DNA of 64,000 nucleotides from Aeromonas sobria (GCF_000820145.1 NZ_CDBW01000023.1:107780-171779), one strand, 5' to 3'; numbered from the stretch's first letter, positions 7,980-19,435 are shown. Numbers and translations: made by a program. Notes: generated from the letters alone by a model not told the origin.

Positions 7980-8768
7980 TTATTTCACATCCTTGAGCTT
8001 GGGTTTGGGTTGGATATATTCGCGGGCCACATCAACCACGGCGATGTCTTTCAAAAATTCACGACCCAGCAGCACCGGGAAGGTCATGTCGCTACGGTCT
8101 TTCAGGGTAAATTCGGCTTTCTCGGTCATGTCACCGATCCGCACTGCCAGACGCACCACCGGACGGCGGTCGAGATCATCAGCAGAGGCCTGACGTACCC
8201 GCACATGGCGCACCAGCGGGGCTTCGATCTGGATCTTGTCATCAACATCCTGATGACTCAGGAAGAAGCGCACCCAGTTCTTGCCGTTGCGCTCGAAAAT
8301 GGTGATCTCCTGAGCGCTGATGGAGGAGGTGGTGGCACCGGTATCCACCCGCGCCTGGAAGGCGTCGTTGGCGGCGTCAACCCAGATCCACTCCGCTTCA
8401 CCGACCATCAGTTTGCCATCTATGGTGTGGCCCTGAGTGGGGGCAGGGCATTGCTCAGCCGGGAGGGCCATGGGTTTGGGCGGCTCAGCAGGAATCGCGG
8501 TGAGCTTGGTATCGAGTTTTTTGACTGACTCTTTCATATTGGTGACATCAGTATTGAGCTGAACCAGCAGGTGCTGTTGCTGCACATAGTGCTTTTGTTG
8601 CTGTTCCATGGAGGTTTGCAGGCGCTGCTCGCTCTGGTCGAGTTCGCTACGGAGCTCGGCCAGCGTCAGTACAGGAACCTGAGGCGTTTTTTCCATATTG
8701 ACACACCCGCCGAGACTAAGCAGGGAGAGCAGGGTCATTCCTTTTAATTTGCTTTTCATGTCATTCAT
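7980..8768 (-). CDS. Retropepsin-like lipoprotein (RimB / 'ATP-dependent zinc protease' family, COG4067)
   Basis: The 262-residue precursor has a lipoprotein signal with lipobox LGGC and then a Gln-rich coiled-coil stretch (about residues 40-95). The C-terminal domain carries ARVDTGATTSSI, the D-[ST]-G-[AT] motif of retropepsin-like aspartic proteases. The old family name says zinc protease, but no zinc motif is visible. The start at 8768 is preceded by AGGAAG; the ATG at 8759 is not. As first gene of the operon it would place a dimeric aspartic protease-like domain in the periplasm beside the 7TM protein. Whether it is an active protease and what it cleaves are not known from the sequence. 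Confidence 0.82.
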   Translation of the reverse strand: MNDMKSKLKGMTLLSLLSLGGCVNMEKTPQVPVLTLAELRSELDQSEQRLQTSMEQQQKHYVQQQHLLVQLNTDVTNMKESVKKLDTKLTAIPAEPPKPMALPAEQCPAPTQGHTIDGKLMVGEAEWIWVDAANDAFQARVDTGATTSSISAQEITIFERNGKNWVRFFLSHQDVDDKIQIEAPLVRHVRVRQASADDLDRRPVVRLAVRIGDMTEKAEFTLKDRSDMTFPVLLGREFLKDIAVVDVAREYIQPKPKLKDVK

Positions 8769-8820
8769 TTAACTGTGCTTCCTGGAATTGGGTCAGTGTA
8801 ACTTTCTGAATCGCCAGCGG

Positions 8821-10613
<1,793 letters not shown>

Positions 10614-10819
10614 TCAGAGTAGATTAATCACCTGTTTACGAACGGGGTGGCTGGTCATGAAATCCTTTGGACCGACCCTGTTCGTATGGGTCATGTTCCG
10701 GACCCTTACTTGGGGCGGTAGTGTAGAGGATTGATGACCATTTGTCTTGACGCCAGGGCTTACCTCGCCACAAAAAAGCGCTTTTTTTGCCGCAGTTCGA
10801 TGGCCGCAGAATGGGTTGG

Positions 10820-11668
10820 CTAAAAGCGCAGCACTCCCTGACGTGCGCGATCGTTTTCCCCCGGCCAGGGGGCCATCTCCTGCTCCAGCAGGCGAGTGAT
10901 CTGGCGAGCCAGCTCAGGTGCCTGGGCGTTGTCGGCAGTATGTATATAGAGGTAAAGATCCTTGCCCTCCGCGAGCCACTGGCGCCAGTGGGGGAGCCAG
11001 CTGGGCAGGAAGGGATGGTTGGCCGCCGGATCCGGCAGGCCGATAAAGCGCACCATGGGGGCTGTGGCAGTCGCCAGCAGATGCACCGGCAGCCGCGGCT
11101 TCTTGCCCTGGGCATCGACAAGGGCCGCTGTTGTTGCTTGCACCGAGAAAAGCGGCCGACTGTCGAGCATGATGCGATTCACCCCCTTCTCCATCAGCAG
11201 CCGGTTCAATGCCCGTTCGGCCTCCCCCTTGGCGAAGAAGTCGGGGTGGCGTACTTCAATGGCGTAGGTGAACTGTGCCGGCAGCCGCTCGATAAAGGCC
11301 GCCAGTCTGGCCAGCCCCTCCGGGCCGAAGCGGGCGGGCAGTTGCAGGGTGAGCAGGCCCAGCTTGTGGTGCAGCGGGGCGAGCAGGCGGATAAAGTCGG
11401 CCACTTGCTTATCTGCGCTCACCAGATCGCTCTGGTGGCTGATGGTTTGCGGAAACTTGAAGTTGAAGCGAAAGTGGGCGGGTACCGCATCGGCCCAGCG
11501 TTGTACCGTCTCCGCTGTCGGCAGGGCATAGAAGGTGGTGTTACCCTCCACCGAATTGAACACGGTGGCGTAGTGGGCGAGGTGTTCGGCAGGCTTGGCG
11601 CCAAGGCCCAGCAACTGGCCGGGCCAGCTGGGGTGGGACCACTGTGGCAGGCCCAAATAGAGGCTCAT
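10820..11668 (-). CDS. DUF72 family protein (YecE-like)
   Basis: This 282-residue protein belongs to the DUF72 TIM-barrel-like family. It starts LGLPQWSHPSWPG, and the family motifs FNSVEGNTTFYALP and RFNFKFPQTISH are visible. The biochemical function is not established to my knowledge. The start at 11668 yields the standard N-terminus; the longer frame to 11737 adds a basic tail that family members lack. In E. coli yecE is close to cmoAB and aspS, and the same neighbourhood is seen here, so the position is conserved. It is divergent from the zinc-ribbon and aspS genes. Confidence 0.85.
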   Translation of the reverse strand: MSLYLGLPQWSHPSWPGQLLGLGAKPAEHLAHYATVFNSVEGNTTFYALPTAETVQRWADAVPAHFRFNFKFPQTISHQSDLVSADKQVADFIRLLAPLHHKLGLLTLQLPARFGPEGLARLAAFIERLPAQFTYAIEVRHPDFFAKGEAERALNRLLMEKGVNRIMLDSRPLFSVQATTAALVDAQGKKPRLPVHLLATATAPMVRFIGLPDPAANHPFLPSWLPHWRQWLAEGKDLYLYIHTADNAQAPELARQITRLLEQEMAPWPGENDRARQGVLRF

Positions 11669-11830
11669 GGCGGCTATTCTCGTCGGTCTTGGGGCTCGCA
11701 TGCCCGTTTTTGTCGATTTTTTTGCCACCGAGTGCAAAAAACTGCTGAAAGGAGGCTGCTGGCCATTTTACCCAAAAGGGGGTTTTCCTCTATAATGCCA
11801 GCCCTTTTGTTTACCAATTTCTAGTGGCCC

Positions 11831-12145
11831 ATGCCTGTCTACGCAGATCGTTGCGATGTCTGTGGCCCTGAATTGGCAAAACTGCAAAAGCTTTCCGATG
11901 CCCCCCTGACCGACTGTCCGGCCTGTAGCAAGCCACATCGGGTCAAGCTGATATCGGCGGCAGGCTTCCGGCTCAAGGGAACCGGATGGTACGAGACTGA
12001 TTTCAAACCGGGTAAGAAAAGAATCTGGCCAGCTGTGAGACAGACGGTGCTTGCCAGTCGTGCCCGGCGGCCCAAGGTTAACCGTCTCTCTACAATTTCG
12101 AAGGAAGAAGTCCATGCGCTCTATCTATTGCGGACAGGTCAATGA
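11831..12145 (+). CDS. FmdB-like zinc-ribbon protein with apparent C-terminal frameshift
   Basis: The first 60 residues match the small FmdB/zinc-ribbon proteins often encoded next to aspS: CDVC and CPAC are the zinc-binding pairs, and [19 protein letters not shown] is the conserved core. After GKK the frame continues into an arginine-rich tail and overlaps aspS by 32 bp. In the -1 frame at the A-run near 12017-12020 the sequence reads [20 protein letters not shown] and stops at 12081, which is the expected Cys-rich ending of the family. One A appears to be missing. This is either a sequence error, a real mutation or, less likely, programmed frameshifting. The intended gene is 11831-12081. 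Function in the family is unclear. Confidence 0.7.
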   Translation: MPVYADRCDVCGPELAKLQKLSDAPLTDCPACSKPHRVKLISAAGFRLKGTGWYETDFKPGKKRIWPAVRQTVLASRARRPKVNRLSTISKEEVHALYLLRTGQ

Positions 12146-13880
12146 GGCCCATGCCGGGCAGACCATTACATTGTGCGGTTGGGTTCATCGTCGTCGTGAT
12201 CTTGGCGGCCTGATCTTTATCGACATGCGCGACCGGGAAGGGATCGTGCAGGTGTTCTTCGATCCGGACAAGCCGGACGCATTCGCGCTGGCTTCCGAGC
12301 TGCGCGGCGAGTTCTGCATCCAGGTGACCGGCGTGGTGCGTACCCGTCCGGACTCCCAACGCAACAGCGACATGGCAACCGGCGCCATCGAAGTGTTCGC
12401 TCACGAGCTCAACATCATCAACCGTGCCGAGCCGTTGCCGCTGGACTTCAATCAGGTCAACAGCGAAGAGCAACGTCTCAAGTTCCGTTATCTGGACTTG
12501 CGCCGCCCCGAGATGGCCAAGTATCTGAAGACCCGTGCCAAGGCCAGTGCTTTCGTGCGTCGCTTCATGGATGAGCAGGGCTTCCTCGACATCGAGACCC
12601 CGATGCTGACCAAGGCGACCCCGGAAGGTGCCCGTGACTATCTGGTACCGAGCCGCGTGCACAAGGGTAAGTTCTACGCCCTGCCGCAATCTCCCCAGCT
12701 GTTCAAGCAGTTGCTGATGATGTCCGGCTTCGACCGTTACTACCAGATCGTCAAGTGCTTCCGTGACGAAGACCTGCGTGCCGACCGTCAGCCGGAATTT
12801 ACCCAGATCGACGTGGAGACCTCCTTCATGACTGCGCCGCAAGTGCGTGAGTTGATGGAAGAGATGATCCGCAAGCTGTGGCAACACGTGCTGGCCGTCG
12901 ATCTCGGTGACTTCCCGGTGATGACTTTCGATGAAGCCATGCGTCGCTTTGGCTCCGACAAGCCGGATCTGCGTCTGCCGATGGAGCTGGTCGATGTTGC
13001 TGATCTGCTGACTGCAGTTGAGTTTGCGGTGTTCGCTGGCCCTGCCAACGACCCGAAAGGCCGCGTAGCAGCCCTGAAAGTGCCGGGCGGCGCCGAGCTG
13101 TCCCGCAAGCAGATCGACGAGTACACCAAGTTTGTCGGCATCTACGGTGCCAAGGGCCTGGCCTGGATGAAGGTCAACGAAGCCGCGAATGGCCTCGAAG
13201 GTGTGCAGTCTCCGGTTGCCAAGTTCCTCTCCGACGCCATCGTGCGCGAGATCCTGGCCCGTACCGGTGCCGCTGATGGCGACATCATCTTCTTTGGCGC
13301 TGACAGCAAGAAAGTAGTCTGTGATGCCATGGGCGCCCTGCGCCTGAAAGTGGGTCGCGATCTGGGTCTGCTGGAGAACAGCTGGAAGCCGTTGTGGGTC
13401 ATCGATTTCCCGATGTTTGAAGAAGACAGTGAAGGTGGTCTGGCCGCCATGCACCACCCGTTCACCGCCCCGAGCAACATGGGCCCGAGCGATCTGAAAG
13501 CCAGCCCGCTGAGTGCTTACGCCAACGCCTACGACATGGTGATCAACGGCTATGAAGTGGGTGGCGGTTCTGTCCGTATCCACAACAGCGAGATGCAGGC
13601 CACCGTGTTCGACATCCTGGGCATTACCCCGGCCGAGCAGCGCCTGAAGTTTGGCTTCCTGCTGGATGCGCTGAAATACGGTACCCCGCCGCACGCCGGT
13701 CTGGCCTTCGGTCTGGATCGTCTCAGCATGCTGCTGACCGGTACTGAAAACATTCGGGACGTGATTGCCTTCCCGAAAACCACTGCGGCTGCCTGTCTGA
13801 TGACTGACGCCCCCAGCCTTGCCAACGCAGCCCAGCTGGGTGAATTGGCGATTGCAACTACCGTCAAGGGCGACGAGTAA
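12114..13880 (+). CDS. aspS: Aspartyl-tRNA synthetase
   Basis: The 588-residue class II synthetase matches the bacterial AspRS length and layout. It has an N-terminal OB-fold anticodon domain ([20 protein letters not shown]), motif 2 in [18 protein letters not shown], a GAD insertion domain in the middle and motif 3 in [15 protein letters not shown]. It charges tRNA-Asp in the cytoplasm. The start at 12114 follows AAGGAAGAAG; the frame upstream to 12051 is open but lies within the zinc-ribbon gene. yebC follows about 100 bp downstream, a common gene order. Confidence 0.97.
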   Translation: MRSIYCGQVNEAHAGQTITLCGWVHRRRDLGGLIFIDMRDREGIVQVFFDPDKPDAFALASELRGEFCIQVTGVVRTRPDSQRNSDMATGAIEVFAHELNIINRAEPLPLDFNQVNSEEQRLKFRYLDLRRPEMAKYLKTRAKASAFVRRFMDEQGFLDIETPMLTKATPEGARDYLVPSRVHKGKFYALPQSPQLFKQLLMMSGFDRYYQIVKCFRDEDLRADRQPEFTQIDVETSFMTAPQVRELMEEMIRKLWQHVLAVDLGDFPVMTFDEAMRRFGSDKPDLRLPMELVDVADLLTAVEFAVFAGPANDPKGRVAALKVPGGAELSRKQIDEYTKFVGIYGAKGLAWMKVNEAANGLEGVQSPVAKFLSDAIVREILARTGAADGDIIFFGADSKKVVCDAMGALRLKVGRDLGLLENSWKPLWVIDFPMFEEDSEGGLAAMHHPFTAPSNMGPSDLKASPLSAYANAYDMVINGYEVGGGSVRIHNSEMQATVFDILGITPAEQRLKFGFLLDALKYGTPPHAGLAFGLDRLSMLLTGTENIRDVIAFPKTTAAACLMTDAPSLANAAQLGELAIATTVKGDE

Positions 13881-13895
13881 GCCGCTACCGGCAGC

Positions 13896-13922
13896 AAAGG
13901 CCGCCACAGGTGGCCTTTCTCT
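13896..13922 (+). terminator. Weak terminator or attenuator between aspS and yebC
   Basis: AAAGGCC (13896-13902) pairs with GGCCTTT (13912-13918) around a nine-base loop. Only a mixed T/C tract follows, so read-through to yebC is likely. Confidence 0.45.
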
Positions 13923-13980
13923 CCCCTTTGGTGAGCAATGAAGTGTGTTACTGACATTTAAAAAATAACGGAGAATCTCT

Positions 13981-14721
13981 ATGGCAGGTCACAGCAAATG
14001 GGCCAACATCAAACACCGTAAGGCTGCGCAAGATGCCAAGCGGGGCAAGATCTTCACCAAACTGATCCGGGAAATCACCACTTCCGCCCGGATCGGTGAT
14101 CCTGACCCGGCCAACAACCCGCGCCTGCGTGCGGCGGTGACTGCCGCCCTGACCAGCAACATGACCCGCGAGACCATCAACCGCGCCATCGCGCGTGGGG
14201 CCGGTGGTGGTGATGGTGAGCAGCTGGAAACCATCGTCTATGAAGGTTACGGTCCGGCTGGATCTGCCGTGATGGTCGAGTGCCTGACAGACAACCGGAA
14301 CCGGACTGTTGCCGAAGTGCGTCATGCCTTCAGCAAGAGTGGCGGTAACCTGGGTACCGACGGCTCCGTCGCCTATCTGTTCAGCAAGAAAGGGCTGCTG
14401 ACCTTCGTCGGTGCCGATGAAGATGCATTGATGGATGCGGCACTGGAAGCTGGCGCCGATGACGTGGTCACCGAAGAGGATGGTTCCATCGAGGTGTACA
14501 CCAGCCCGAACGATTTCGGTACCGTGCTGGATGCGCTGGAAGCGGCGGGTTTCAAGGCGGCTAACGCCGAAGTGACTATGATCCCCTCTACCGAAGCCGA
14601 GCTGGATGCGGAAACCGCTCCCAAGCTGATGCGTCTGATCGACATGCTGGAAGATCTGGACGATGTGCAAGAGGTGTATCACAACGGCTCCATCTCCGAT
14701 GAAGTTGCAGCGACCCTCTGA
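13981..14721 (+). CDS. yebC: YebC/PmpR family regulatory protein
   Basis: The 246-residue protein begins with the family signature [21 protein letters not shown] and keeps the full three-domain YebC length. The family was described as DNA-binding regulators (PmpR) and more recently as ribosome-associated factors helping translation of proline-rich stretches; the TACO1 homologue is mitochondrial. CGGAGAATCTCT precedes the ATG at 13981. It follows aspS, as in many gammaproteobacteria, but the usual ruvC does not follow. Instead a strong terminator and a gene-free stretch come next. Confidence 0.93.
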   Translation: MAGHSKWANIKHRKAAQDAKRGKIFTKLIREITTSARIGDPDPANNPRLRAAVTAALTSNMTRETINRAIARGAGGGDGEQLETIVYEGYGPAGSAVMVECLTDNRNRTVAEVRHAFSKSGGNLGTDGSVAYLFSKKGLLTFVGADEDALMDAALEAGADDVVTEEDGSIEVYTSPNDFGTVLDALEAAGFKAANAEVTMIPSTEAELDAETAPKLMRLIDMLEDLDDVQEVYHNGSISDEVAATL

Positions 14722-14741
14722 TCGCTGAATTGTGCTCTCCC

Positions 14742-14770
14742 AATGGCGGCCATCTGGCTGCCATTTTTTT
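14742..14770 (+). terminator. Intrinsic terminator of yebC
   Basis: AATGGC (14742-14747) pairs with GCCATT (14760-14765), with further inner pairs and an ATCT loop. Seven T residues follow. Confidence 0.9.
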
Positions 14771-15210
14771 ATCTTTGCATCGGTGAAACCGCTGACGAGT
14801 CGTTTGATTCACCAATGCAACACTTCTCTTCGCTCAATACTTTTCCCGCCTCATCTACGTCTTACCATTTCACGGATCCTGTTGGCTGGTCAGCCCGACA
14901 CGCTAGCGGGGTTGCGTTACGTGATCATGGTATGGCTCCTCTTATCCGGTTTATCAGGCGAGCGGCTCTTTAGGTGGAGTTGACGGCTCGCGCCTGCCAG
15001 TAGGCAGATTGCTCCGTGTACAGGATGTCCGAGGTGATTGTCGATGGCCTTGTTGTCACGGTGCGGCAATCAATGCTGAGCCATTGCCTGGATGTTGCTA
15101 TCGGATGATTGGCTAGACGCTGGGTGTGCAGGTTGGTCGGGAGAGGGGATGGTTTGCACTACAACAATATGCAGGGGGAGAGGAGGGGGAGTGATGAGTT
15201 GCAGGCAGAT
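14771..15210. other. 440-base stretch with no recognised gene
   Basis: Short frames exist (for example 14743-14973 forward), but none has a ribosome site or a recognisable product, and no RNA family was recognised. Where ruvCAB often stands after yebC there is only this stretch. It could be the scar of a rearrangement. Confidence 0.4.
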
Positions 15211-15238
15211 AAAAAAAGCCCGCGCATGGCGCGGGCTT
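15211..15238 (-). terminator. Intrinsic terminator of adhE
   Basis: GCCCGCGC (15218-15225) pairs with GCGCGGGC (15229-15236). The reverse strand then has seven T residues. Confidence 0.9.
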
Positions 15239-15257
15239 GTGATCTCAGGGCTGGTTA

Positions 15258-17933
15258 TCAGGCCTTGGATTTTTTCTTGGTATCAACCTTGGCTTCAACC
15301 GGGGCAGCGGCGGCAGGAGCAGCGGCAGCGCCTTCGGTGAACGGACGACCGTAGTAGGTATCCATCAGGATGGCTTTCAGCTCTGTGATCAGCGGGTAGC
15401 GCGGGTTGGCACCGGTGCACTGGTCATCGAAGGCTTCCAGCGCCAGCTGGTCAACCTTGGCCAGGAAGTCAGCTTCGTTCACGCCAGCTTCACGGATGGA
15501 AGCAGGGATGCCCAGAGTGGCTTTCAACTCATCCAGCCAGGCCAGCAGCTTCTCGATCTTGGCAGCGGTACGGTCGCCAGCAGCAGTCAGACCCAGGTGG
15601 TCAGCCACTTCGGCATAACGACGGCGAGCTTGCGGACGGTCGTACTGGGAGAACGCAGTCTGCTTGGTCGGGTTGTCGTTGGCGTTGTAACGGATCACGT
15701 TGCTGATCAGCAGGGCGTTAGCCAGGCCGTGCGGAATGTGGAATTCAGCACCCAGTTTGTGCGCCATGGAGTGGCAGACACCCAGGAAGGCGTTGGCGAA
15801 CGCGATACCGGCGATGGTGGCAGCATTGTGCACCTTCTCGCGAGCAACCGGATCGTTGGCACCATTCTGGTAGCTGGACGGCAGGTACTCTTTCAGCAGC
15901 TTCAGCGCTTGCAGTGCCTGGCCATCGGAGTATTCGTTAGCCAGTACGGAAACGTAGGCTTCCATGGCATGAGTGACCGCATCCACACCACCGAAGGCGC
16001 ACAGGGACTTGGGCATGTTCATGACCAGGTTGGCATCCACGATAGCCATGTTCGGGGTCAGCTCGTAGTCAGCCAGCGGGTACTTCATGCCGGTGGCGTC
16101 GTCGGTTACTACCGCAAACGGGGTGACTTCAGAACCGGTACCGGAAGTGGTAGTGATACAGACCAGTTCGGCCTTCACGCCCATTTTCGGGAACTTGTAG
16201 ATACGCTTGCGGATGTCCATAAAGCGCATGGCCAGATCTTCGAACGCAGTATCCGGGTGCTCGTACATGACCCACATGATCTTGGCTGCATCCATCGGTG
16301 AACCACCACCCAGTGCCAGGATAACGTCCGGCTTGAAGGAGTTGGCCATCTCGGCGCCCTTGCGGACGATGGACAGGGTCGGGTCAGCTTCTACTTCGTA
16401 GAATACTTCCACTTCCATGTTCAGCTTCTTGAGCAGACGAACCACGTCATCGGCATAGCCGTTGTTGAACAGGAAGCGGTCGGTAACAACCATTGCACGC
16501 TTTTTGCCTTCCAGGTCGCCCAAGGCGATCGGCAGGGAGCCACGACGGAAATAGATGGATTTCGGAAGTTTGTGCCACAGCATATTTTCTGCCCGTTTTG
16601 CGACTGTCTTCTTGTTGATCAGGTGCTTGGGACCGACGTTCTCGGAGATGGAGTTACCACTCCAGGAGCCGCAACCCAGGGTCAGGGAAGGAGCAAGAGC
16701 AAAGTTGTACAGGTCACCGATACCACCCTGGGTGGAAGGGGTGTTGATCAGGATACGAGCGGTCTTCATCTTGTCGCCGAAGTATCTGATGCGGTCCTGA
16801 TTGCGATCCTGGTCGGTGTACAGACCTGAGGTGTGACCGATACCACCGATGTTGACCATGGTGCAGGCCATCTCGACAGCGTCTTCAAAATTCTTGGCGC
16901 GGAACATACCCAGGGTCGGGGAGAGCTTCTCATGAGCGAACTCATCTTCAGCGCACAATTCCAAGCCTTCACCGATCAGGATCTTGGTGGTGGCAGGCAC
17001 AGTCACACCGGCCATGGCGGCGATCTTGGTGGCTGGCTGACCGACGATATCTGCGTTCAGTGCGCCGTTAATCAGCAGCACTTTACGTACCTTGTCCGCT
17101 TCATCTTTGGACAGGATGTAGCCATCGTGGTTGGAGAAACGCTCTTTCACCTGGTTGTAGATGGAGTCAACGACGATAACGGCTTGCTCGGAAGCACAGA
17201 CCACACCGTTGTCGAAGGTTTTGGACATCAGGATAGAGGCGACAGCACGCTTCACATCAGCGGTTTCGTCGATAACGATTGGCACGTTACCGGCACCTAC
17301 ACCGATAGCAGGCTTACCGGAAGAGTAAGCGGCTTTCACCATGCCCGGGCCACCGGTGGCCAGGATCAGGTTGATGTCGTTGTGCTTCATCAGTGCGTTA
17401 GACAGCTCAACAGACGGTTGATCGATCCAGCCGATGATGTCTTTCGGTGCACCGGCGGCAACAGCTGCATCCAGTACCAGCTTGGCAGCGGTATTGGTGG
17501 AGTTCTTGGCACGGGGGTGCGGGGAGAAGATGATGGCGTTACGAGTCTTCAGGGAGATCAAAGATTTGAAGATCGCGGTAGCGGTCGGGTTGGTGGTCGG
17601 AACGATACCGCAGATGATACCTACCGGCTCGGCGATGATCATGGTGCCCATCTCGTCATCCTGGCTCAGGATGCCGCAGGTCTTCTCATCTTTGTATGCG
17701 TTATAGATGTATTCGGAAGCGAAGTGGTTCTTGATAACCTTGTCTTCGATTATACCCATGCCTGATTCAGCCACGGCCATTTGAGCCAGGGGAATACGAG
17801 CATTACTGGCGGCCAGGGCGGCTGCACGGAAAACCTTGTCTACCTGCTCTTGCGAGAAGCTGGCGAATTCACGCTGGGCTTCTTTAACGCGGGCGACCAT
17901 TGCATCCAGTTCAGCCAAGTTGGTTACTGCCAT
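15258..17933 (-). CDS. adhE: Bifunctional acetaldehyde-CoA / alcohol dehydrogenase AdhE
   Basis: The 891-residue fusion reduces acetyl-CoA to acetaldehyde and then to ethanol, regenerating NAD+ in fermentation. Residues 1-440 form the aldehyde dehydrogenase with the catalytic Cys in NGVVCASEQAV. Residues from about 450 form the iron alcohol dehydrogenase, with GGGSPMDAAK for NADH and the iron histidines in HSMAHKLGAEFHIPHG. The length equals the E. coli enzyme, which forms spirosomes. The Ala/Lys-rich C-terminal tail is an ordinary extension. CAGGAGATAAAC precedes the start at 17933. A long upstream region contains an FNR-type promoter. Divergent ychE and opp genes follow as in E. coli. Confidence 0.97.
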   Translation of the reverse strand: MAVTNLAELDAMVARVKEAQREFASFSQEQVDKVFRAAALAASNARIPLAQMAVAESGMGIIEDKVIKNHFASEYIYNAYKDEKTCGILSQDDEMGTMIIAEPVGIICGIVPTTNPTATAIFKSLISLKTRNAIIFSPHPRAKNSTNTAAKLVLDAAVAAGAPKDIIGWIDQPSVELSNALMKHNDINLILATGGPGMVKAAYSSGKPAIGVGAGNVPIVIDETADVKRAVASILMSKTFDNGVVCASEQAVIVVDSIYNQVKERFSNHDGYILSKDEADKVRKVLLINGALNADIVGQPATKIAAMAGVTVPATTKILIGEGLELCAEDEFAHEKLSPTLGMFRAKNFEDAVEMACTMVNIGGIGHTSGLYTDQDRNQDRIRYFGDKMKTARILINTPSTQGGIGDLYNFALAPSLTLGCGSWSGNSISENVGPKHLINKKTVAKRAENMLWHKLPKSIYFRRGSLPIALGDLEGKKRAMVVTDRFLFNNGYADDVVRLLKKLNMEVEVFYEVEADPTLSIVRKGAEMANSFKPDVILALGGGSPMDAAKIMWVMYEHPDTAFEDLAMRFMDIRKRIYKFPKMGVKAELVCITTTSGTGSEVTPFAVVTDDATGMKYPLADYELTPNMAIVDANLVMNMPKSLCAFGGVDAVTHAMEAYVSVLANEYSDGQALQALKLLKEYLPSSYQNGANDPVAREKVHNAATIAGIAFANAFLGVCHSMAHKLGAEFHIPHGLANALLISNVIRYNANDNPTKQTAFSQYDRPQARRRYAEVADHLGLTAAGDRTAAKIEKLLAWLDELKATLGIPASIREAGVNEADFLAKVDQLALEAFDDQCTGANPRYPLITELKAILMDTYYGRPFTEGAAAAPAAAAPVEAKVDTKKKSKA

Positions 17934-18064
17934 GTTTATCTCCTGATTATTTGAAAACTGTTTAGTAAGACGTTGGCAATGCCCGGCAATTATAGACCCT
18001 CTGTCAAATAGCGAATGACCATAACGGGGTATTTACATGCCTTACTAAATTGCTTTCCGAGTCG

Positions 18065-18107
18065 ATTATAGAGCTGTGTTGGTCCATAAAAACTTGATCT
18101 GGATCAT
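18065..18107 (-). promoter_or_regulatory. FNR-type promoter of adhE
   Basis: TTGATCTGGATCAT at 18094-18107 matches nine of ten FNR consensus positions. A perfect -10, TATAAT on the reverse strand (18070-18065), is centred 33 bp away, the class II spacing also seen at 1.36 kb. The start of transcription would be near 18058, giving a leader of about 125 nt. Confidence 0.7.
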
Positions 18108-18435
18108 GTGTAACAAAAGAACAAAAGAAATTTTATTTCATCATCCGTGTGTGAGGGATGTTACAGGAGGGGGGATTGTAGCGGAAGTGAAATGAGTTGT
18201 AATGAAAAGGTTTTTAGGCTCATTAATCATGTGGTTAATGATCTTTTTAAGAGGGTGTTACGGCTATTTCCTCCCGTTAAAGTTAACCATTTTGATTTTT
18301 ACAGGGTTGCGATGTCGGGGTTGTGCGCAAATCTCCAGCAAGTGTTGCGTAAATGGTTGTTGTTTTAATCCGTGGTAAATTTTGATTGTGATGAAGTTGT
18401 AACTGACGTTGTGGCGGCCTTACCTGGTGGGGTGT

Positions 18436-18530
18436 AGCGAGCAGAATGACCCCTGTATCACCGAGATCATAACGGTTGTGACTCTCCTCTGTTGGGCAAC
18501 GCAGAGTCACTCGGTGCAACCAGGCTCGCT
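18436..18530. other. Long nested inverted repeat in the adhE-ychE intergenic region
   Basis: Four nested arm pairs are visible: AGCGAGC (18436-18442)/GCTCGCT (18524-18530), CACCGA (18459-18464)/TCGGTG (18511-18516), GTGACTCT (18478-18485)/AGAGTCAC (18503-18510) and GTTG/CAAC (18491-18500). The rest of the 849-base gap 17934-18782 contains the adhE promoter and no convincing gene; the frame 18147-18368 has no ribosome site or recognisable product. The element could be a structured RNA, a leader of ychE or a small mobile hairpin. Confidence 0.55.
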
Positions 18531-18782
18531 GAACTGGGAGGCACCGGCGGCGCTAGCGGTGGTTGTCAGCAATGTGCCTGTCTTGTTGTTACCTACTCTC
18601 TGGCTAAGGCGCATCTTCTTGCCACTTTATCCCGTGTTGATTGCAATCATTAGGTGAACTCACCAACAATCACCCGCATAAGTGTGATGATTTGATTGGT
18701 GCCCGCTCTGGCTATGATGTAAATTTACGCACGAAATTAATGGATTGGCCCGACGGGCCCGTAACACTATTGGAAGGCGCCT

Positions 18783-19418
18783 ATGGCAGCAATTGACGTC
18801 TCTTTGTATCTGAAGTTTTTTGTCGGTTTGTTCGCAATTATCAATCCGCTTGGTCTGTTGCCGGTGTTTGTCAGCCTGACCAGCCACCATACCCAGGCCG
18901 AGCGGATGAAGACCAACACCACCGCCAATATCGCGGTGATGGTGATCCTGCTGGTCTCCATGTATATGGGGCAGCTGATCCTCGATGGTTTTGGCATCTC
19001 GCTGGCGTCGTTTCGCATTGCTGGCGGTTCGCTGATCACCCTGATCGCCTGGTCGATGCTGCAGGGCAAGCTGGGCGAGGTAAAGCACAACAAACAGGAG
19101 AAAGGAGAGCTGGCGGTGCGGGAATCCATCGCCGTGGTGCCGTTGGCACTGCCGCTAATGGCGGGCCCCGGTGCCATCTCCTCAGTCATCGTCTATGCCA
19201 GCCAGAGCCACTGGCAGCAGCTGCTCGGCATGTCGGTGGTGGTGGTGGTCTTTTCGTTCTGCTCCTGGCTTATCTTCCGTGCCGCGCCCTTGCTGTTCAA
19301 GATCATGGGCAATACCGGGATCAACGTGGTGACCCGTATCATGGGTCTTATCATGATGTCCCTTGGTATCGAGATCATGGTGGCCGGCATCAAGGGGGTT
19401 TTCCCTAGCTTGATGTGA
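18783..19418 (+). CDS. ychE: MarC/YchE family inner-membrane protein
   Basis: The 211-residue protein has six predicted membrane helices and the MarC signatures FAIINPLGLLPVF and PLALPLMAGPGAIS. The function of the family is unknown; the old link of MarC to antibiotic resistance was withdrawn. TTGGAAGGCGCC precedes the start. Its place between adhE and oppA is the same as in E. coli ychE, which supports the symbol. It ends in its own strong terminator. Confidence 0.9.
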   Translation: MAAIDVSLYLKFFVGLFAIINPLGLLPVFVSLTSHHTQAERMKTNTTANIAVMVILLVSMYMGQLILDGFGISLASFRIAGGSLITLIAWSMLQGKLGEVKHNKQEKGELAVRESIAVVPLALPLMAGPGAISSVIVYASQSHWQQLLGMSVVVVVFSFCSWLIFRAAPLLFKIMGNTGINVVTRIMGLIMMSLGIEIMVAGIKGVFPSLM

Positions 19419-19435
19419 GCCAGCTCTGTTTTATC

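Noticed and set aside
18147..18368. 73-codon forward frame in the adhE upstream region
   Set aside because: It has no ribosome binding site, odd composition and no recognisable family, and lies in AT-rich regulatory DNA.
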